This document shows positions 1-12,296 of a stretch of DNA of 64,000 bases, piece by piece (within the stretch, counting starts at the first letter, position 1; each line of letters begins with the position of its first letter). The notes beneath the pieces were generated by a model. The model worked only from the letters and a program-made list of their open reading frames with translations. It made no database searches and was not told where the DNA came from. The DNA comes from Ancylobacter novellus (GTDB lineage: Bacteria; Pseudomonadota; Alphaproteobacteria; Rhizobiales; Xanthobacteraceae), in NCBI GenBank assembly GCA_003241485.1, contig QFQD01000002.1, forward strand, positions 1 to 64,000, in the 5' to 3' direction. The position numbers were made by a program, and so were the translations under genes.

Positions 1-315
1 CGGCTCTTCGTGCTGACGGCGCGCTATGTCTCGCTCATCCGCGACGAGGCCCGGCGCCTGCACGAGGCGATGCGCCTGCGCGGCTTCCGGCCCCGCTCCA
101 GTCGCCACACCTGGCGCAGCTATGGCAATCTGCTCGGCATGCTGCTGGTACGCGCGCTCGACCGCGCCCAGCGGGTGGAGGAAGCCATGCGCTGCCGGGG
201 CTATGATGGCCGCTTTCCACGCCTTGCCCAGCCGGCGCCGGCCGCGCGCGACTGGGCCGGCCTCACCGCCGCGCTCGGCTTCGGCCTCCTCGTCCTGCTG
301 GTGGACAGGCTATGA
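1..315 (+). CDS. cbiQ: ECF transporter T component, CbiQ-like (3' part only)
   Basis: The window opens inside this gene; 104 codons of its C-terminal end are visible. It carries two helices with the Arg-Gly signatures of EcfT/CbiQ coupling helices (RLRGF near residue 25, RCRGY near residue 64) and one final hydrophobic segment (GFGLLVLLV). EcfT proteins couple the ATPases of energy-coupling-factor importers to the substrate-binding membrane subunit. The stop overlaps the start of the following ATPase gene (ATGA), so the two are translationally coupled. Cobalt or nickel as substrate is inferred from the histidine-rich tail of that ATPase; the CbiM/N subunits would lie upstream of the window. 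Confidence 0.82.
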   Translation, partial: RLFVLTARYVSLIRDEARRLHEAMRLRGFRPRSSRHTWRSYGNLLGMLLVRALDRAQRVEEAMRCRGYDGRFPRLAQPAPAARDWAGLTAALGFGLLVLLVDRL

Positions 316-1028
316 GCGCGCTTCTGGCCCTTGAGAGTGTCACGGTCGCCCGCGACGGGGCGCCGGTGCTGAACCGGGTAAACCTCGCGCTTGGTGCCGG
401 CGAGCGGCTGGCGATCGTCGGCCCCAACGGGGCTGGCAAGACGACCCTGCTGCGCACCCTCGTCGGGCTGGAACGCGCCCGCGAGGGACAGGTGCTTCTG
501 TTCGGCACCGCCTGCCGCAACGAGGCCGAGTTCCGCGCGGCGCGCCCGCGCATCGGCTTCCTGTTCCAGGACAGCGACGACCAGCTGTTCTGCCCGACCG
601 TGATCGAGGATGTGGCGTTCGGCCCGCTCAATCTCGGCTGCACGCAGGCGGAAGCCTTCCGCCGCGCGGAGGAGGTGCTCGCCGCGCTCGGCATCCATGC
701 GCTCGCCCCGCGCATCAGCCACCGGCTTTCCGGCGGCGAGAAGCGCCTCGTCTGCCTGGCCGGGCTGCTGGCGATGAAGCCGGATGTGCTGCTGCTCGAC
801 GAGCCGACCAACGGGGTCGATGCCGAGAACGGGCGCCGCCTGCGCGCGGCGCTGCGCGCCTTTCCCGGCGCGATGCTGCTGGTCTCGCACGATGATGGCT
901 TCATCGCCGAGCTGGCGACGCGGGCCATGGTGATCGAGAACGGCGCACTGCTTCCCGCCGCGATCCACACCCACCCGCACAGCCACAGCCATTCCCACCC
1001 GCATATTCACGCGGCGGCACAAGGCTGA
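312..1028 (+). CDS. cbiO: ECF/cobalt-nickel ABC transporter ATP-binding protein
   Basis: A 238-aa ABC ATPase energising a metal importer together with the T subunit encoded just upstream. Walker A is GPNGAGKTT (37-45), the Q-loop lies in FQDSDDQLF (about 85-93), the signature is LSGGEKR (139-145) and Walker B is VLLLDEP (159-165). The last 20 residues form a His-rich tail of alternating His with Thr, Pro or Ser, typical of metal-handling proteins and pointing to Co or Ni rather than a vitamin. It begins at an ATG overlapping the cbiQ stop. The histidine tail is beyond the conserved ATPase core and probably buffers metal (inference). Confidence 0.9.
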   Translation: MSALLALESVTVARDGAPVLNRVNLALGAGERLAIVGPNGAGKTTLLRTLVGLERAREGQVLLFGTACRNEAEFRAARPRIGFLFQDSDDQLFCPTVIEDVAFGPLNLGCTQAEAFRRAEEVLAALGIHALAPRISHRLSGGEKRLVCLAGLLAMKPDVLLLDEPTNGVDAENGRRLRAALRAFPGAMLLVSHDDGFIAELATRAMVIENGALLPAAIHTHPHSHSHSHPHIHAAAQG

Positions 1029-1052
1029 ACTCCACCTCGCCCAAACGACAAA

Positions 1053-1074
1053 GGGCGCCGCTCGCGCGGCGCCC
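1053..1074. terminator. Hairpin terminator between cbiO and clpB
   Basis: A perfect 9-bp GC stem (GGGCGCCGC / GCGGCGCCC) with a TCGC loop lies between two convergent genes. On the minus strand it is followed by TTTGT, so it best suits termination of clpB; on the plus strand no T-run follows. Confidence 0.6.
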
Positions 1075-1101
1075 CTCATATATGTCGCAACGCAGAGGCC
1101 G

Positions 1102-3732
<2,631 letters not shown>

Positions 3733-3890
3733 CTGTCCCTCCAGACCCCTCCCCTCGCCCTCTCCAGAGGCACGAGCGGTTATCGGGATGGCGGCGCCCG
3801 TATCCCGGCCACCGCGGCGGGCCCCGTCATGGCGACCCGCTCAGCTTCATGTAGTGTGGCCGATCGGCAACGGAAGGGCCTTGAGCAGGG

Positions 3891-5159
3891 TCAAGCCGCG
3901 ATTTTTCCGCCGGGCACGGCGCCGGCCGGCCCCACCGTTGAAGCAGCGGCCTCGCCACCGGGTGCCCCGCCCGCGAGATAGGCGGCGGCCGCCACCAGCG
4001 CCACCCCGCCGAGCGTGAGGAAGGCGGCGGGATAGCCGGCATATTGCGCGACGAAGCCGGCGAGCGTGGTGGACAGCGCCGCGCCCACCCCCTGCGCCGT
4101 CATGACCATGCCGAGCCCGACATTGAACCGCCCCGACCCCTGCAGGATGCGGGCGACGATGCCCGGCGTGGCGACGCCGAGCAGGCCGGCGCCGACCCCA
4201 TCCAGCATCTGCACCGGAAACAGCGCGATGGAGAGGTCCCACTGCGCCGCCGCGGCAGCGATGATGCCACGCAGCGGCAGCGCCGCCAGCGCCATCAGCA
4301 GCACCAGCCGATAGCCGCGCGAACGGGCGAGATGGGAGGCGATGAGCGCCATCGGGATCATGGTCGCCTGCGCCACGACGACGGTGAGAGCCGTCAGCGC
4401 CGAAGGATCGCCCGCGCCACGCGCGACCATGCCCTGCCCGAACAGCGGCAGCATGGCGCCATTGCCGAGATGGAACAGCGCCATGGTGAGCGCGACCGTG
4501 AGCAGCCGCTTGTCGGCGACCAGCACGCGCCAGCCCTCGGCCTTGCCTTCCGCCTTGTCGCCGCCCACCCCCGGCGCCGCCATGCCGCGCGCCGCCTCGT
4601 GATCGATGTCACCCGGCTTGATCGCCAGCACCGACAGAACGGAGCCGACCGCCATCGCCGCCATCAGCGCGAACACTGCCGGCAGGCCGAGCCACCAGCC
4701 GAACACGCCCGCGAGCACCGCCGCGATGATGTTGCCCGCATGGTTGAACGCCTCGTTGCGACCAAGCTGGCGATCGAAGCCGCCGGCCCCGACAAGGCCG
4801 AGCGTAATGCCCGCGACCGCCGGGGCGAGCGCGGCGGCAGCAATGCCGTTGACGGCCTGCGCCACCGTCACCACGCCGAAACTGGGTGCCAGCAATATCG
4901 CCATGGAGGCGGCGATAACCACCGCTGAACCAACCACGACGATGGCGCGCTTTGCGCGGCTCGAATCGACCAGCGCCCCCATCGGGATGGTGGCCACCAT
5001 GCCCGCGAGCCCGCCAAGGGTCATCACCAGCCCGATCTCGCCCGGCGTCCACTGCTTCTGCTGCAGGAACACCCCGAGAAACGGCCCGAGCCCGTCGCGG
5101 ACATCGGAAAGGAACAGGTTGAGAGCAGAGAGTGCGGCGAGAGAGGAAATGGCGGCCAT
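3891..5159 (-). CDS. MFS transporter, 12-TM permease
   Basis: A 422-aa major facilitator with about 12 hydrophobic segments in two halves and a central loop near residues 185-205 rich in Gly, Lys and Glu. After the second helix a loop carries PMGALVDSSRAKR, the MFS motif-A position (G-x-x-x-D-x-x-x-x-K/R). The first residues (AAISSLAALSALNLFLSDVRDG) lead straight into the first helix. The substrate cannot be read from sequence; an efflux role is possible. It lies alone, codirectional with clpB (158-nt gap) and ubiG (77-nt gap). Confidence 0.85.
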   Translation of the reverse strand: MAAISSLAALSALNLFLSDVRDGLGPFLGVFLQQKQWTPGEIGLVMTLGGLAGMVATIPMGALVDSSRAKRAIVVVGSAVVIAASMAILLAPSFGVVTVAQAVNGIAAAALAPAVAGITLGLVGAGGFDRQLGRNEAFNHAGNIIAAVLAGVFGWWLGLPAVFALMAAMAVGSVLSVLAIKPGDIDHEAARGMAAPGVGGDKAEGKAEGWRVLVADKRLLTVALTMALFHLGNGAMLPLFGQGMVARGAGDPSALTALTVVVAQATMIPMALIASHLARSRGYRLVLLMALAALPLRGIIAAAAAQWDLSIALFPVQMLDGVGAGLLGVATPGIVARILQGSGRFNVGLGMVMTAQGVGAALSTTLAGFVAQYAGYPAAFLTLGGVALVAAAAYLAGGAPGGEAAASTVGPAGAVPGGKIAA

Positions 5160-5236
5160 GAAAGGCGCTCCGGTGGCGGATACCCATCAAACGCCAGATC
5201 GCCCTACAGTTCCATATTACCTTGCGGCAGACCGCA

Positions 5237-5980
5237 TCATGCCGGCCGCTCGGCCATCATCATATAGTTCACCGAGAGATCGTCCGAGCGACGCCATTCA
5301 TCGGCGAGCGGGTTGAACACCACGCCCTCGCGCGCGCTCACGCTCAGTCCGCCGGCCTCCAGCGCGGCCGCGAGTTCGTCCGGGGTGACGAACTTGTTCC
5401 AGTCATGCGTGCCGCGCGGCAGCCACCCCAGCACATATTCCGCCCCGACGATGGCCAGCGCGAAGGAGCGCTTGGTGCGGTTCAGCGTCGCGGCGAACAT
5501 CAGCCCGCCCGGCTTCACCATCTCCGCGGCGCGGGAGAGGAACAGCTCCATGTCGGCGACATGCTCCACCACTTCCATCGCCAGCACGATGTCGAAGCGC
5601 TCGCCCGAAGCGGCCAGCGCCTCCGCCGTGGTGGCGCGGTAATCCACGCTCACGCCGCTCTCCTGCGCATGCAGCGCGGCGGTGCCGACGTTCTTCTCCG
5701 CCGGATCTATTCCCACGACAGACGCACCCATGCGCGCCAGCGGCTCGCTGAGGAGGCCGCCGCCGCAGCCGATATCCACAAGCCTGAGACCTTCCAGCGG
5801 GCGGATGGCGCGCGGGTCGCGGCCGAAATGCGCAACGATCTTCTCGCGCAGATACGCCAGCCGGACGGGGTTGAACTTGTGCAGCACCCGCATCTTGCCG
5901 CGCGGATTCCACCATTCGGCGGCGAGCGCGGCGAAGCGCTCGACTTCGCGGGGATCGACGGTGGTGGCGGTCTCGGACAT
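5237..5980 (-). CDS. ubiG: Bifunctional 3-demethylubiquinol 3-O-methyltransferase / 2-polyprenyl-6-hydroxyphenol methylase
   Basis: 247 aa. It performs the two O-methylations of ubiquinone synthesis using S-adenosylmethionine. The start chosen is MSETATTVDPREVERF because GAGGAA lies 4 nt upstream; a longer in-frame extension exists but lacks UbiG similarity. Features seen: AAEWWNPRGKM near the N-terminus (the W-W/D-P segment typical of UbiG), the SAM motif VDIGCGGGLLSEP, the post-I acidic residue in VVGIDPAEKN, and ALAMEVVEHV-type motif II. It is divergent from lysC. Confidence 0.95.
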   Translation of the reverse strand: MSETATTVDPREVERFAALAAEWWNPRGKMRVLHKFNPVRLAYLREKIVAHFGRDPRAIRPLEGLRLVDIGCGGGLLSEPLARMGASVVGIDPAEKNVGTAALHAQESGVSVDYRATTAEALAASGERFDIVLAMEVVEHVADMELFLSRAAEMVKPGGLMFAATLNRTKRSFALAIVGAEYVLGWLPRGTHDWNKFVTPDELAAALEAGGLSVSAREGVVFNPLADEWRRSDDLSVNYMMMAERPA

Positions 5981-6154
5981 CGTTTTCCTCAAGCGGTCAT
6001 GGGTCGCAGCCCGGAACATTTCCAGCCTCGGCCAAAGCGCGCCTCTTGCCGTTGCGGGCGAGGCGCGAGGTGGATATGTATACGCGCCTTTTCGGCCGGG
6101 CACCCCCTCCCCACGCTTGGCCCCGACAAAAGAACACGGTTACGGTTTCCTGCA

Positions 6155-7405
6155 ATGGCACGTCTGGTGATGAAGTTCGGCGGCACCTCGGTCGCCAACA
6201 TTGACCGCATTCGCAATGTCGCGCGCCATGTGAAACGGGAGATCGAGGCGGGCCATCAGGTCGCCGTCGTGGTGTCTGCCATGTCCGGCAAGACCAACGA
6301 GCTGGTCGGCTGGGTGCGCGAGACCGCGGTGCTGCACGACGCGCGCGAATATGATGCCATCGTCGCCTCGGGCGAGCAGGTCACCTCCGGCCTCCTGGCC
6401 ATCGCCCTGCAGGAAATGGGCATTCCCGCACGCTCCTGGCTGGGCTGGCAGCTGCCCATCGCCACGGACGACGCGCACGGCTCGGCCCGCATCCTCAGCG
6501 TGAACGGCGACGAGATCATCAAGCGCTTCGCCAATGGCGAGGTCGCGGTCATCGCCGGCTTCCAGGGCATCCATCTGGAAAGCGGCCGCCTCACCACGCT
6601 TGGGCGCGGTGGCTCGGACACCAGCGCGGTCGCGGTTGCCGCCGGCATCAAGGCCGACCGCTGCGACATCTACACGGACGTCGACGGCGTCTACACCACC
6701 GACCCGCGCATCGTCCCCAAGGCGAAGCGGCTGGATAAGGTCGCGTTCGAGGAAATGCTGGAAATGGCCTCTCTGGGGGCCAAGGTGCTTCAGGTGCGCT
6801 CGGTCGAGCTCGCCATGGTACACAAGGTGCGCACCTTCGTGCGCTCCAGCTTCACCGATCCGGACGCGCCGGAACTGAAGACCGCCGGCGATCCGCCCGG
6901 CACCCTGATCTGCGACGAGGAGGAAATCGTGGAGAGTGAAGTCGTCACCGGCATCGCCTTCGCCCGGGACGAAGCCCAGGTCAGCATCCGCCGGGTGCCG
7001 GACAAGCCCGGCATTGCCGCCAGCGTGTTCGTGCCGCTCGCGGAAGCCAACATCAACGTCGACATGATCGTGCAGAACATCTCGGCCGAGGGCTTCACCG
7101 ACATCACCTTCACCGTGCCGACGGCCGATTTTGAACGCGCCAAGGCGACCCTCGCCCAGGTGCGCGACGACATCGGCTTCGAGACCATCGTCGGGGCCAC
7201 CGACGTGGTGAAGATCTCGATCATCGGCATCGGCATGCGCAGCCATGCGGGCGTCGCGGCGCGGGCCTTCAAGGCGCTGTCCGAGCGCGGCATCAACATC
7301 CGCGCCATCTCCACCTCCGAGATCAAGATCTCGGTGCTCATCGACGCAGCCTATACCGAGCTTGCCGTTCGGACGCTGCATTCGGTATACGGGCTCGACG
7401 CCTGA
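6155..7405 (+). CDS. lysC: Aspartate kinase
   Basis: 416 aa; phosphorylates aspartate, the first step to lysine, threonine, methionine and diaminopimelate. The N-terminal kinase domain starts with the family motif KFGGTSVA (residues 6-13), with GRGGSDTSAVA downstream; the C-terminal half holds two ACT domains, the first beginning at PDKPGIAAS and the second around GIGMRSHAGVA. These give feedback control by Lys and/or Thr in the family. The start is MARLVMKFGG; the frame runs far upstream over ubiG, but that part is a shadow. The following gene is ptsP, as in many Hyphomicrobiales. Confidence 0.97.
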   Translation: MARLVMKFGGTSVANIDRIRNVARHVKREIEAGHQVAVVVSAMSGKTNELVGWVRETAVLHDAREYDAIVASGEQVTSGLLAIALQEMGIPARSWLGWQLPIATDDAHGSARILSVNGDEIIKRFANGEVAVIAGFQGIHLESGRLTTLGRGGSDTSAVAVAAGIKADRCDIYTDVDGVYTTDPRIVPKAKRLDKVAFEEMLEMASLGAKVLQVRSVELAMVHKVRTFVRSSFTDPDAPELKTAGDPPGTLICDEEEIVESEVVTGIAFARDEAQVSIRRVPDKPGIAASVFVPLAEANINVDMIVQNISAEGFTDITFTVPTADFERAKATLAQVRDDIGFETIVGATDVVKISIIGIGMRSHAGVAARAFKALSERGINIRAISTSEIKISVLIDAAYTELAVRTLHSVYGLDA

Positions 7406-7486
7406 CGCTCAGGCGGGGCGCGATGCGAGTCGCGCCTTTCGATCGACGATCCGGGAGGGTGGGCGCCCGGGAACCGAGGATTGCTC

Positions 7487-9754
7487 ATGCGTAGCGCGCT
7501 AGGCGGTCCGCGCGTGCTGTTGCGGCGTCTCCGTGAAGTCATGGCGGAGCCTGTCAGCGCGCAGGACCGCCTCGACAAGATCGTGGTGCTGATCGCGGCC
7601 AACATGGTGGCCGAGGTCTGCTCGGTCTATGTGCTGCGCGTCGACGGCACCCTCGAACTCTACGCCACCGAAGGCCTGAACCGCACCGCCGTGCATCTCA
7701 CGGTCATGCGCATCGACGAGGGCCTCGTCGGCACGGTCGCCCGCGAGGCGGAGCCGATCAGCCTGTCCAATGCGCAGGCCCACCCCGCCTTCTCCTACCG
7801 GCCGGAAACGGGCGAAGAGATCTACCACTCGTTCCTCGGCGTGCCGATCCTGCGCGCGGGCAACACGCTCGGCGTGCTGGTGGTGCAGAACCGCGCGCAC
7901 CGCTCCTACACCGAGGAGGAGATCGAGGCGCTGCAGACCACCGCGATGGTGCTGGCCGAGATCATCGCCTCGGGCGAGCTCACCGCCCTCGCTCTGCCCG
8001 GCGCCGAGCCGGCCGCCCGCCGGCCGCTGCACCTCAAGGGCCTGTCGCTGTCGGAAGGCATCGGCCTCGGCCATGTCGTGCTGCACGAGCCGCGCATCGA
8101 GGTCACCAAGGTCATCGCCGACGACCTGCCCGCCGAGCTGAAGCGGCTCGACGGGGCGGTGGAGACGCTGCGCCACTCCATCGACATCATGCTGGAGGAC
8201 GAGGGCGTCGCCCGCGTCGGCGAACACCGCGACATTCTCGAAACCTACCGCATGTTCGCGCATGACCGCGGCTGGATCGGCCGCATGCGCGAGGCGGTGC
8301 TCACGGGCCTCACCGCCGAGGGCGCGGTGGAGCGCGTGCAGTCGGACACCCGCGCGCGCATGCTGCGCATGACCGACCCTTACCTGCGCGAGCGGATGCA
8401 CGATCTCGACGATCTGGCCAACCGCCTGCTGCGCCAGCTGACCGGCCGGGCCGGCGGCTCGGACCGCACGCGCCTGCCCGACAACGCCATCATCGTCGCC
8501 CGCAACATGAGCCCGGCGGCGCTGCTCGACTATGACCGCACGCGCATTCGCGGCCTCGTGCTGGAAGAAGGCGCGGCAACGAGCCACCTCACCATCGTCG
8601 CCCGCGCACTCGGCATCAGCGCGGTCGGCCAGGTCGAGAACATCGTCGGCCAGGTCGATGCGGGCGATGCCGTCATCGTCGACGGCGTGTCGGGCGAGGT
8701 GCATGCGCGCCCGCCGGCCGACGTCGAGGCGGCCTATGCCGAGAAGGTCCGCTTTCGCGCCAAGCGGCTGGAGCGCTACGCCGCGCTGCGCGACCTTCCG
8801 ACCGTCACCAAGGACGGCGTCGAGATCGAGCTGCACCTCAATGCCGGCCTGCTGGTCGACCTGCCGCATATCGACGAGACCGGGGCGACCGGCATCGGGC
8901 TGTTCCGCACCGAACTGCAGTTCATGATCGCCTCCGCCTTCCCGCGCACCAATGAGCAGCTCAAGCTCTACCGCTCGGTGCTCGACGCGGCGGGCGACCG
9001 GCCGGTGGTGTTCCGCACCCTCGACATTGGCGGCGACAAGGTGCTGCCTTACATGCGCGCCATAGAGGAGGAGAATCCGGCGCTCGGCTGGCGCGCCATC
9101 CGGCTCGGGCTCGACCGTCCGGGCCTGCTGCGCAGCCAGGTCCGCGCGCTGCTGCGGGCGGCCACGGGTCGCGAATTGCGGCTTATCTTCCCGATGGTCT
9201 CAGCGGTCGAGGAATTCGACCGCGCCCGCCACATCGTCGAGCGCGAGCTGACCCATCTGCGCCGCCACGGCCACGGCCTTCCGGAGCGCGCGCTGATCGG
9301 CGTCATGCTGGAAGTGCCGGCCCTGCTTTTCCAGCTCGACCAGCTGTTCGAGCGCGTCGACTTCGCCTCGGTCGGCTCCAACGACCTTGTACAGTTCCTT
9401 TACGCCGCCGACCGCGCCAATCCGCGTGTCGCCGAGCGTTTCGATCCGCTCGGCCCCTCCGCGCTCCGGGCGCTGAAGCTGATTGCCGACAAGGCCGCGC
9501 AATATGGCAAGCAGGTCACGCTGTGCGGCGAACTGGCCTCCAAGCCGCTGGAGGCGATGGCGCTGCTCGCGATAGGCTACCGCAAGCTGTCGCTCTCGCC
9601 CGCCTCCTATGGCCCGGTGAAAGCCATGCTGCTGGAGCTGGACCTCGGCAAGGTCGCCGCCATGGTGGCACCTCTGCTGGAAGTGGGCTCGGAGGTGTCG
9701 ACCCTGCGCCCGCAGCTCAAGGCCTTCGCCGAAAAGGCGGGTCTCCCGTTGTGA
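7487..9754 (+). CDS. ptsP: Phosphoenolpyruvate-protein phosphotransferase PtsP (enzyme I Ntr)
   Basis: 755 aa from the ATG at 7487, preceded by GAGGA at a 6-nt spacing; a TTG two codons earlier is less likely. An N-terminal GAF domain (about 20-165) precedes the enzyme I N-domain, the swivelling PEP-utiliser domain with the phospho-His in ATSHLTIVARALG, and the C-terminal TIM-barrel PEP-binding domain (GIGLFRTELQFM; VASVGSNDLVQFLYAADR-type signature). It starts the nitrogen-related phosphorelay (PtsP-NPr-EIIA Ntr), a regulatory rather than sugar-transport system. The GAF domain is the expected sensor for glutamine or 2-oxoglutarate. Confidence 0.95.
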   Translation: MRSALGGPRVLLRRLREVMAEPVSAQDRLDKIVVLIAANMVAEVCSVYVLRVDGTLELYATEGLNRTAVHLTVMRIDEGLVGTVAREAEPISLSNAQAHPAFSYRPETGEEIYHSFLGVPILRAGNTLGVLVVQNRAHRSYTEEEIEALQTTAMVLAEIIASGELTALALPGAEPAARRPLHLKGLSLSEGIGLGHVVLHEPRIEVTKVIADDLPAELKRLDGAVETLRHSIDIMLEDEGVARVGEHRDILETYRMFAHDRGWIGRMREAVLTGLTAEGAVERVQSDTRARMLRMTDPYLRERMHDLDDLANRLLRQLTGRAGGSDRTRLPDNAIIVARNMSPAALLDYDRTRIRGLVLEEGAATSHLTIVARALGISAVGQVENIVGQVDAGDAVIVDGVSGEVHARPPADVEAAYAEKVRFRAKRLERYAALRDLPTVTKDGVEIELHLNAGLLVDLPHIDETGATGIGLFRTELQFMIASAFPRTNEQLKLYRSVLDAAGDRPVVFRTLDIGGDKVLPYMRAIEEENPALGWRAIRLGLDRPGLLRSQVRALLRAATGRELRLIFPMVSAVEEFDRARHIVERELTHLRRHGHGLPERALIGVMLEVPALLFQLDQLFERVDFASVGSNDLVQFLYAADRANPRVAERFDPLGPSALRALKLIADKAAQYGKQVTLCGELASKPLEAMALLAIGYRKLSLSPASYGPVKAMLLELDLGKVAAMVAPLLEVGSEVSTLRPQLKAFAEKAGLPL

Positions 9755-9779
9755 GCCTGCCCGCTGTGAGTATGCGCCC

Positions 9780-10873
<1,094 letters not shown>

Positions 10874-10877
<4 letters not shown>

Positions 10878-11725
10878 CCAGCCGGGCAGAGCTGCTGCGC
10901 GCGCTGGCGCGCGACTTCGCGAGCGCCGGCCTTGAAACGCCCGAGCGCGAGGCCCGCGCCCTCCTCAAGGCAAGTCTCGGCCTTTCCGATCTCGATCTGC
11001 TGGCGCGCGGCGAACAGCCCGTTTCACCGGACGACGCCGCGCGGCTGACTCAGTTGGCCGCCCGCCGCATGGCTGGCGAGCCGCTGGCCCGGCTGTCCGG
11101 CACTCGCGAATTCTGGAGCCTCGACTTCGCCCTCGCGCCCGACACGCTGGTGCCACGGCCGGAAACCGAGACCCTCATCGAGGCCGTGCTGGAGGTGTTT
11201 CCCGACCGCGCAGCCCCGCTGACCATTCTCGACCTCGGCACCGGCACCGGCGCCCTCCTCGCGGCGCTGCTCAGCGAATACCGCAATGCGACAGGCGTCG
11301 GCATCGACAGGTCGGAAGGCGCCGCGCGGCAGGCCCGCGAAAATCTCGCCCGGCTGGGGCTGGCGGAGCGCGGGCAGGTGATCGTCGGCGACTGGGCCAG
11401 CGCGATTTCCCCAGGCTTCGATCTCGTCGTCTCCAATCCGCCTTATATTCCCAGCACGGATATCGCCTCGCTTGATGTCGAGGTGCGTGTCCATGATCCG
11501 CTCCTTGCCCTCGACGGCGGCGCCGACGGGCTCGATGCCTACCGCGCCATCGCTGCCGACCTTCCCCGCCTGCTGGCGCGTGGCGGGCGGGCCGTGATGG
11601 AACTGGGCATCGGCCAGGAGGCGGATGTGGCCGGACTGCTTGCGGCACGCGGCCTGCCGGTGGATGGGCCGGCGCGGCGCGATCTCGCCGGCATCGCACG
11701 CGCCATCGTGACCATAGCGGCCTGA
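10874..11725 (+). CDS. prmC: Peptide chain release factor N5-glutamine methyltransferase
   Basis: 283 aa. It methylates the glutamine of the GGQ motif in release factors. The N-terminal helical region (1-75) is followed by a Rossmann methyltransferase domain with the SAM loop ILDLGTGTGALL (near 117-128) and the substrate-binding NPPY motif in VVSNPPYIPSTDI. It starts at a GTG overlapping the prfA stop, an arrangement expected for substrate and modifying enzyme. Confidence 0.96.
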
Positions 11726-12296
11726 AATTACCGACGCAGTTGCAAAAAAGCGCTTGGAACGAGGTATCGAACCGACTAGTGTCAAACACAGGAATCGTCC
11801 TGAGACATCATCAGACATAGTGATCCGGTCCGCGATTGCCTCGGCAGTCGGTCGAGAGTGTCACTCATCCGGATGCCTGCTGTGCGCGGCAGTGTTTCGC
11901 AAAGGACGAATGCTTCACGGTTTGTCGGTGTGGCCTCGGTTACACGATGAAGCATGGGAACAGCTGAAGCGCGACGTGTGCGCTCGCTGGTTTCCGGTCG
12001 GGTAATCTTCGACCGGAAACGTTCGCGTCCGGCCCAGCCGGGCGCGGGGCATCATGGCGATGCACTCCCATGGAACGAAGTCCAACGGTCGGTGGCGACC
12101 TTCGGCACCACTGGAACCCTTGCGGTTCCGGCATGCGCGAGGTCTACGCCTTCCAAGGACGCCTCTCTCCCGACGTGTCTTTCGCTGATGGCTTTGCCAA
12201 AGGCGGGGAAACGGCGATTTATCAAGGCGATGACCCCGCCTGTAGCCGATCCGGGATATTCCCGCCGGCGGCGTACCGGCTCCAGAGACCAGCTCG
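11726..12296. other. 571-nt intergenic region between prmC and the DUF4167 gene
   Basis: No convincing gene. Short open frames exist on both strands but none shows protein-family similarity that I recognise. It contains an 11-bp perfect inverted repeat (listed separately) and a smaller hairpin GGAACC-CTTGC-GGTTCC at 12113-12129. It may serve as a long 5' leader or regulatory region for the downstream gene, or hold an unrecognised small RNA; no known riboswitch was identified. Confidence 0.5.
11990..12020. promoter_or_regulatory. Perfect inverted repeat (hairpin) upstream of the DUF4167 gene
   Basis: GTTTCCGGTCG (11990-12000) and CGACCGGAAAC (12010-12020) are exact reverse complements separated by 9 nt. 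The position is about 280 nt before the DUF4167 start and 265 nt after prmC. There is no T-run after the right arm, so a plain intrinsic terminator is unlikely; an RNA hairpin in a leader, a small-RNA terminator or an operator are alternatives. Confidence 0.5.

Noticed and set aside
5222..6154. An N-terminal extension of lysC across ubiG
   Set aside because: The conserved aspartokinase start is at 6155, and the extension overlaps the whole divergent ubiG gene.
11754..12005. Short open frames in the prmC to DUF4167 gap
   Set aside because: No RBS, no similarity and overlapping frames on both strands; the inverted repeat crosses one of them.
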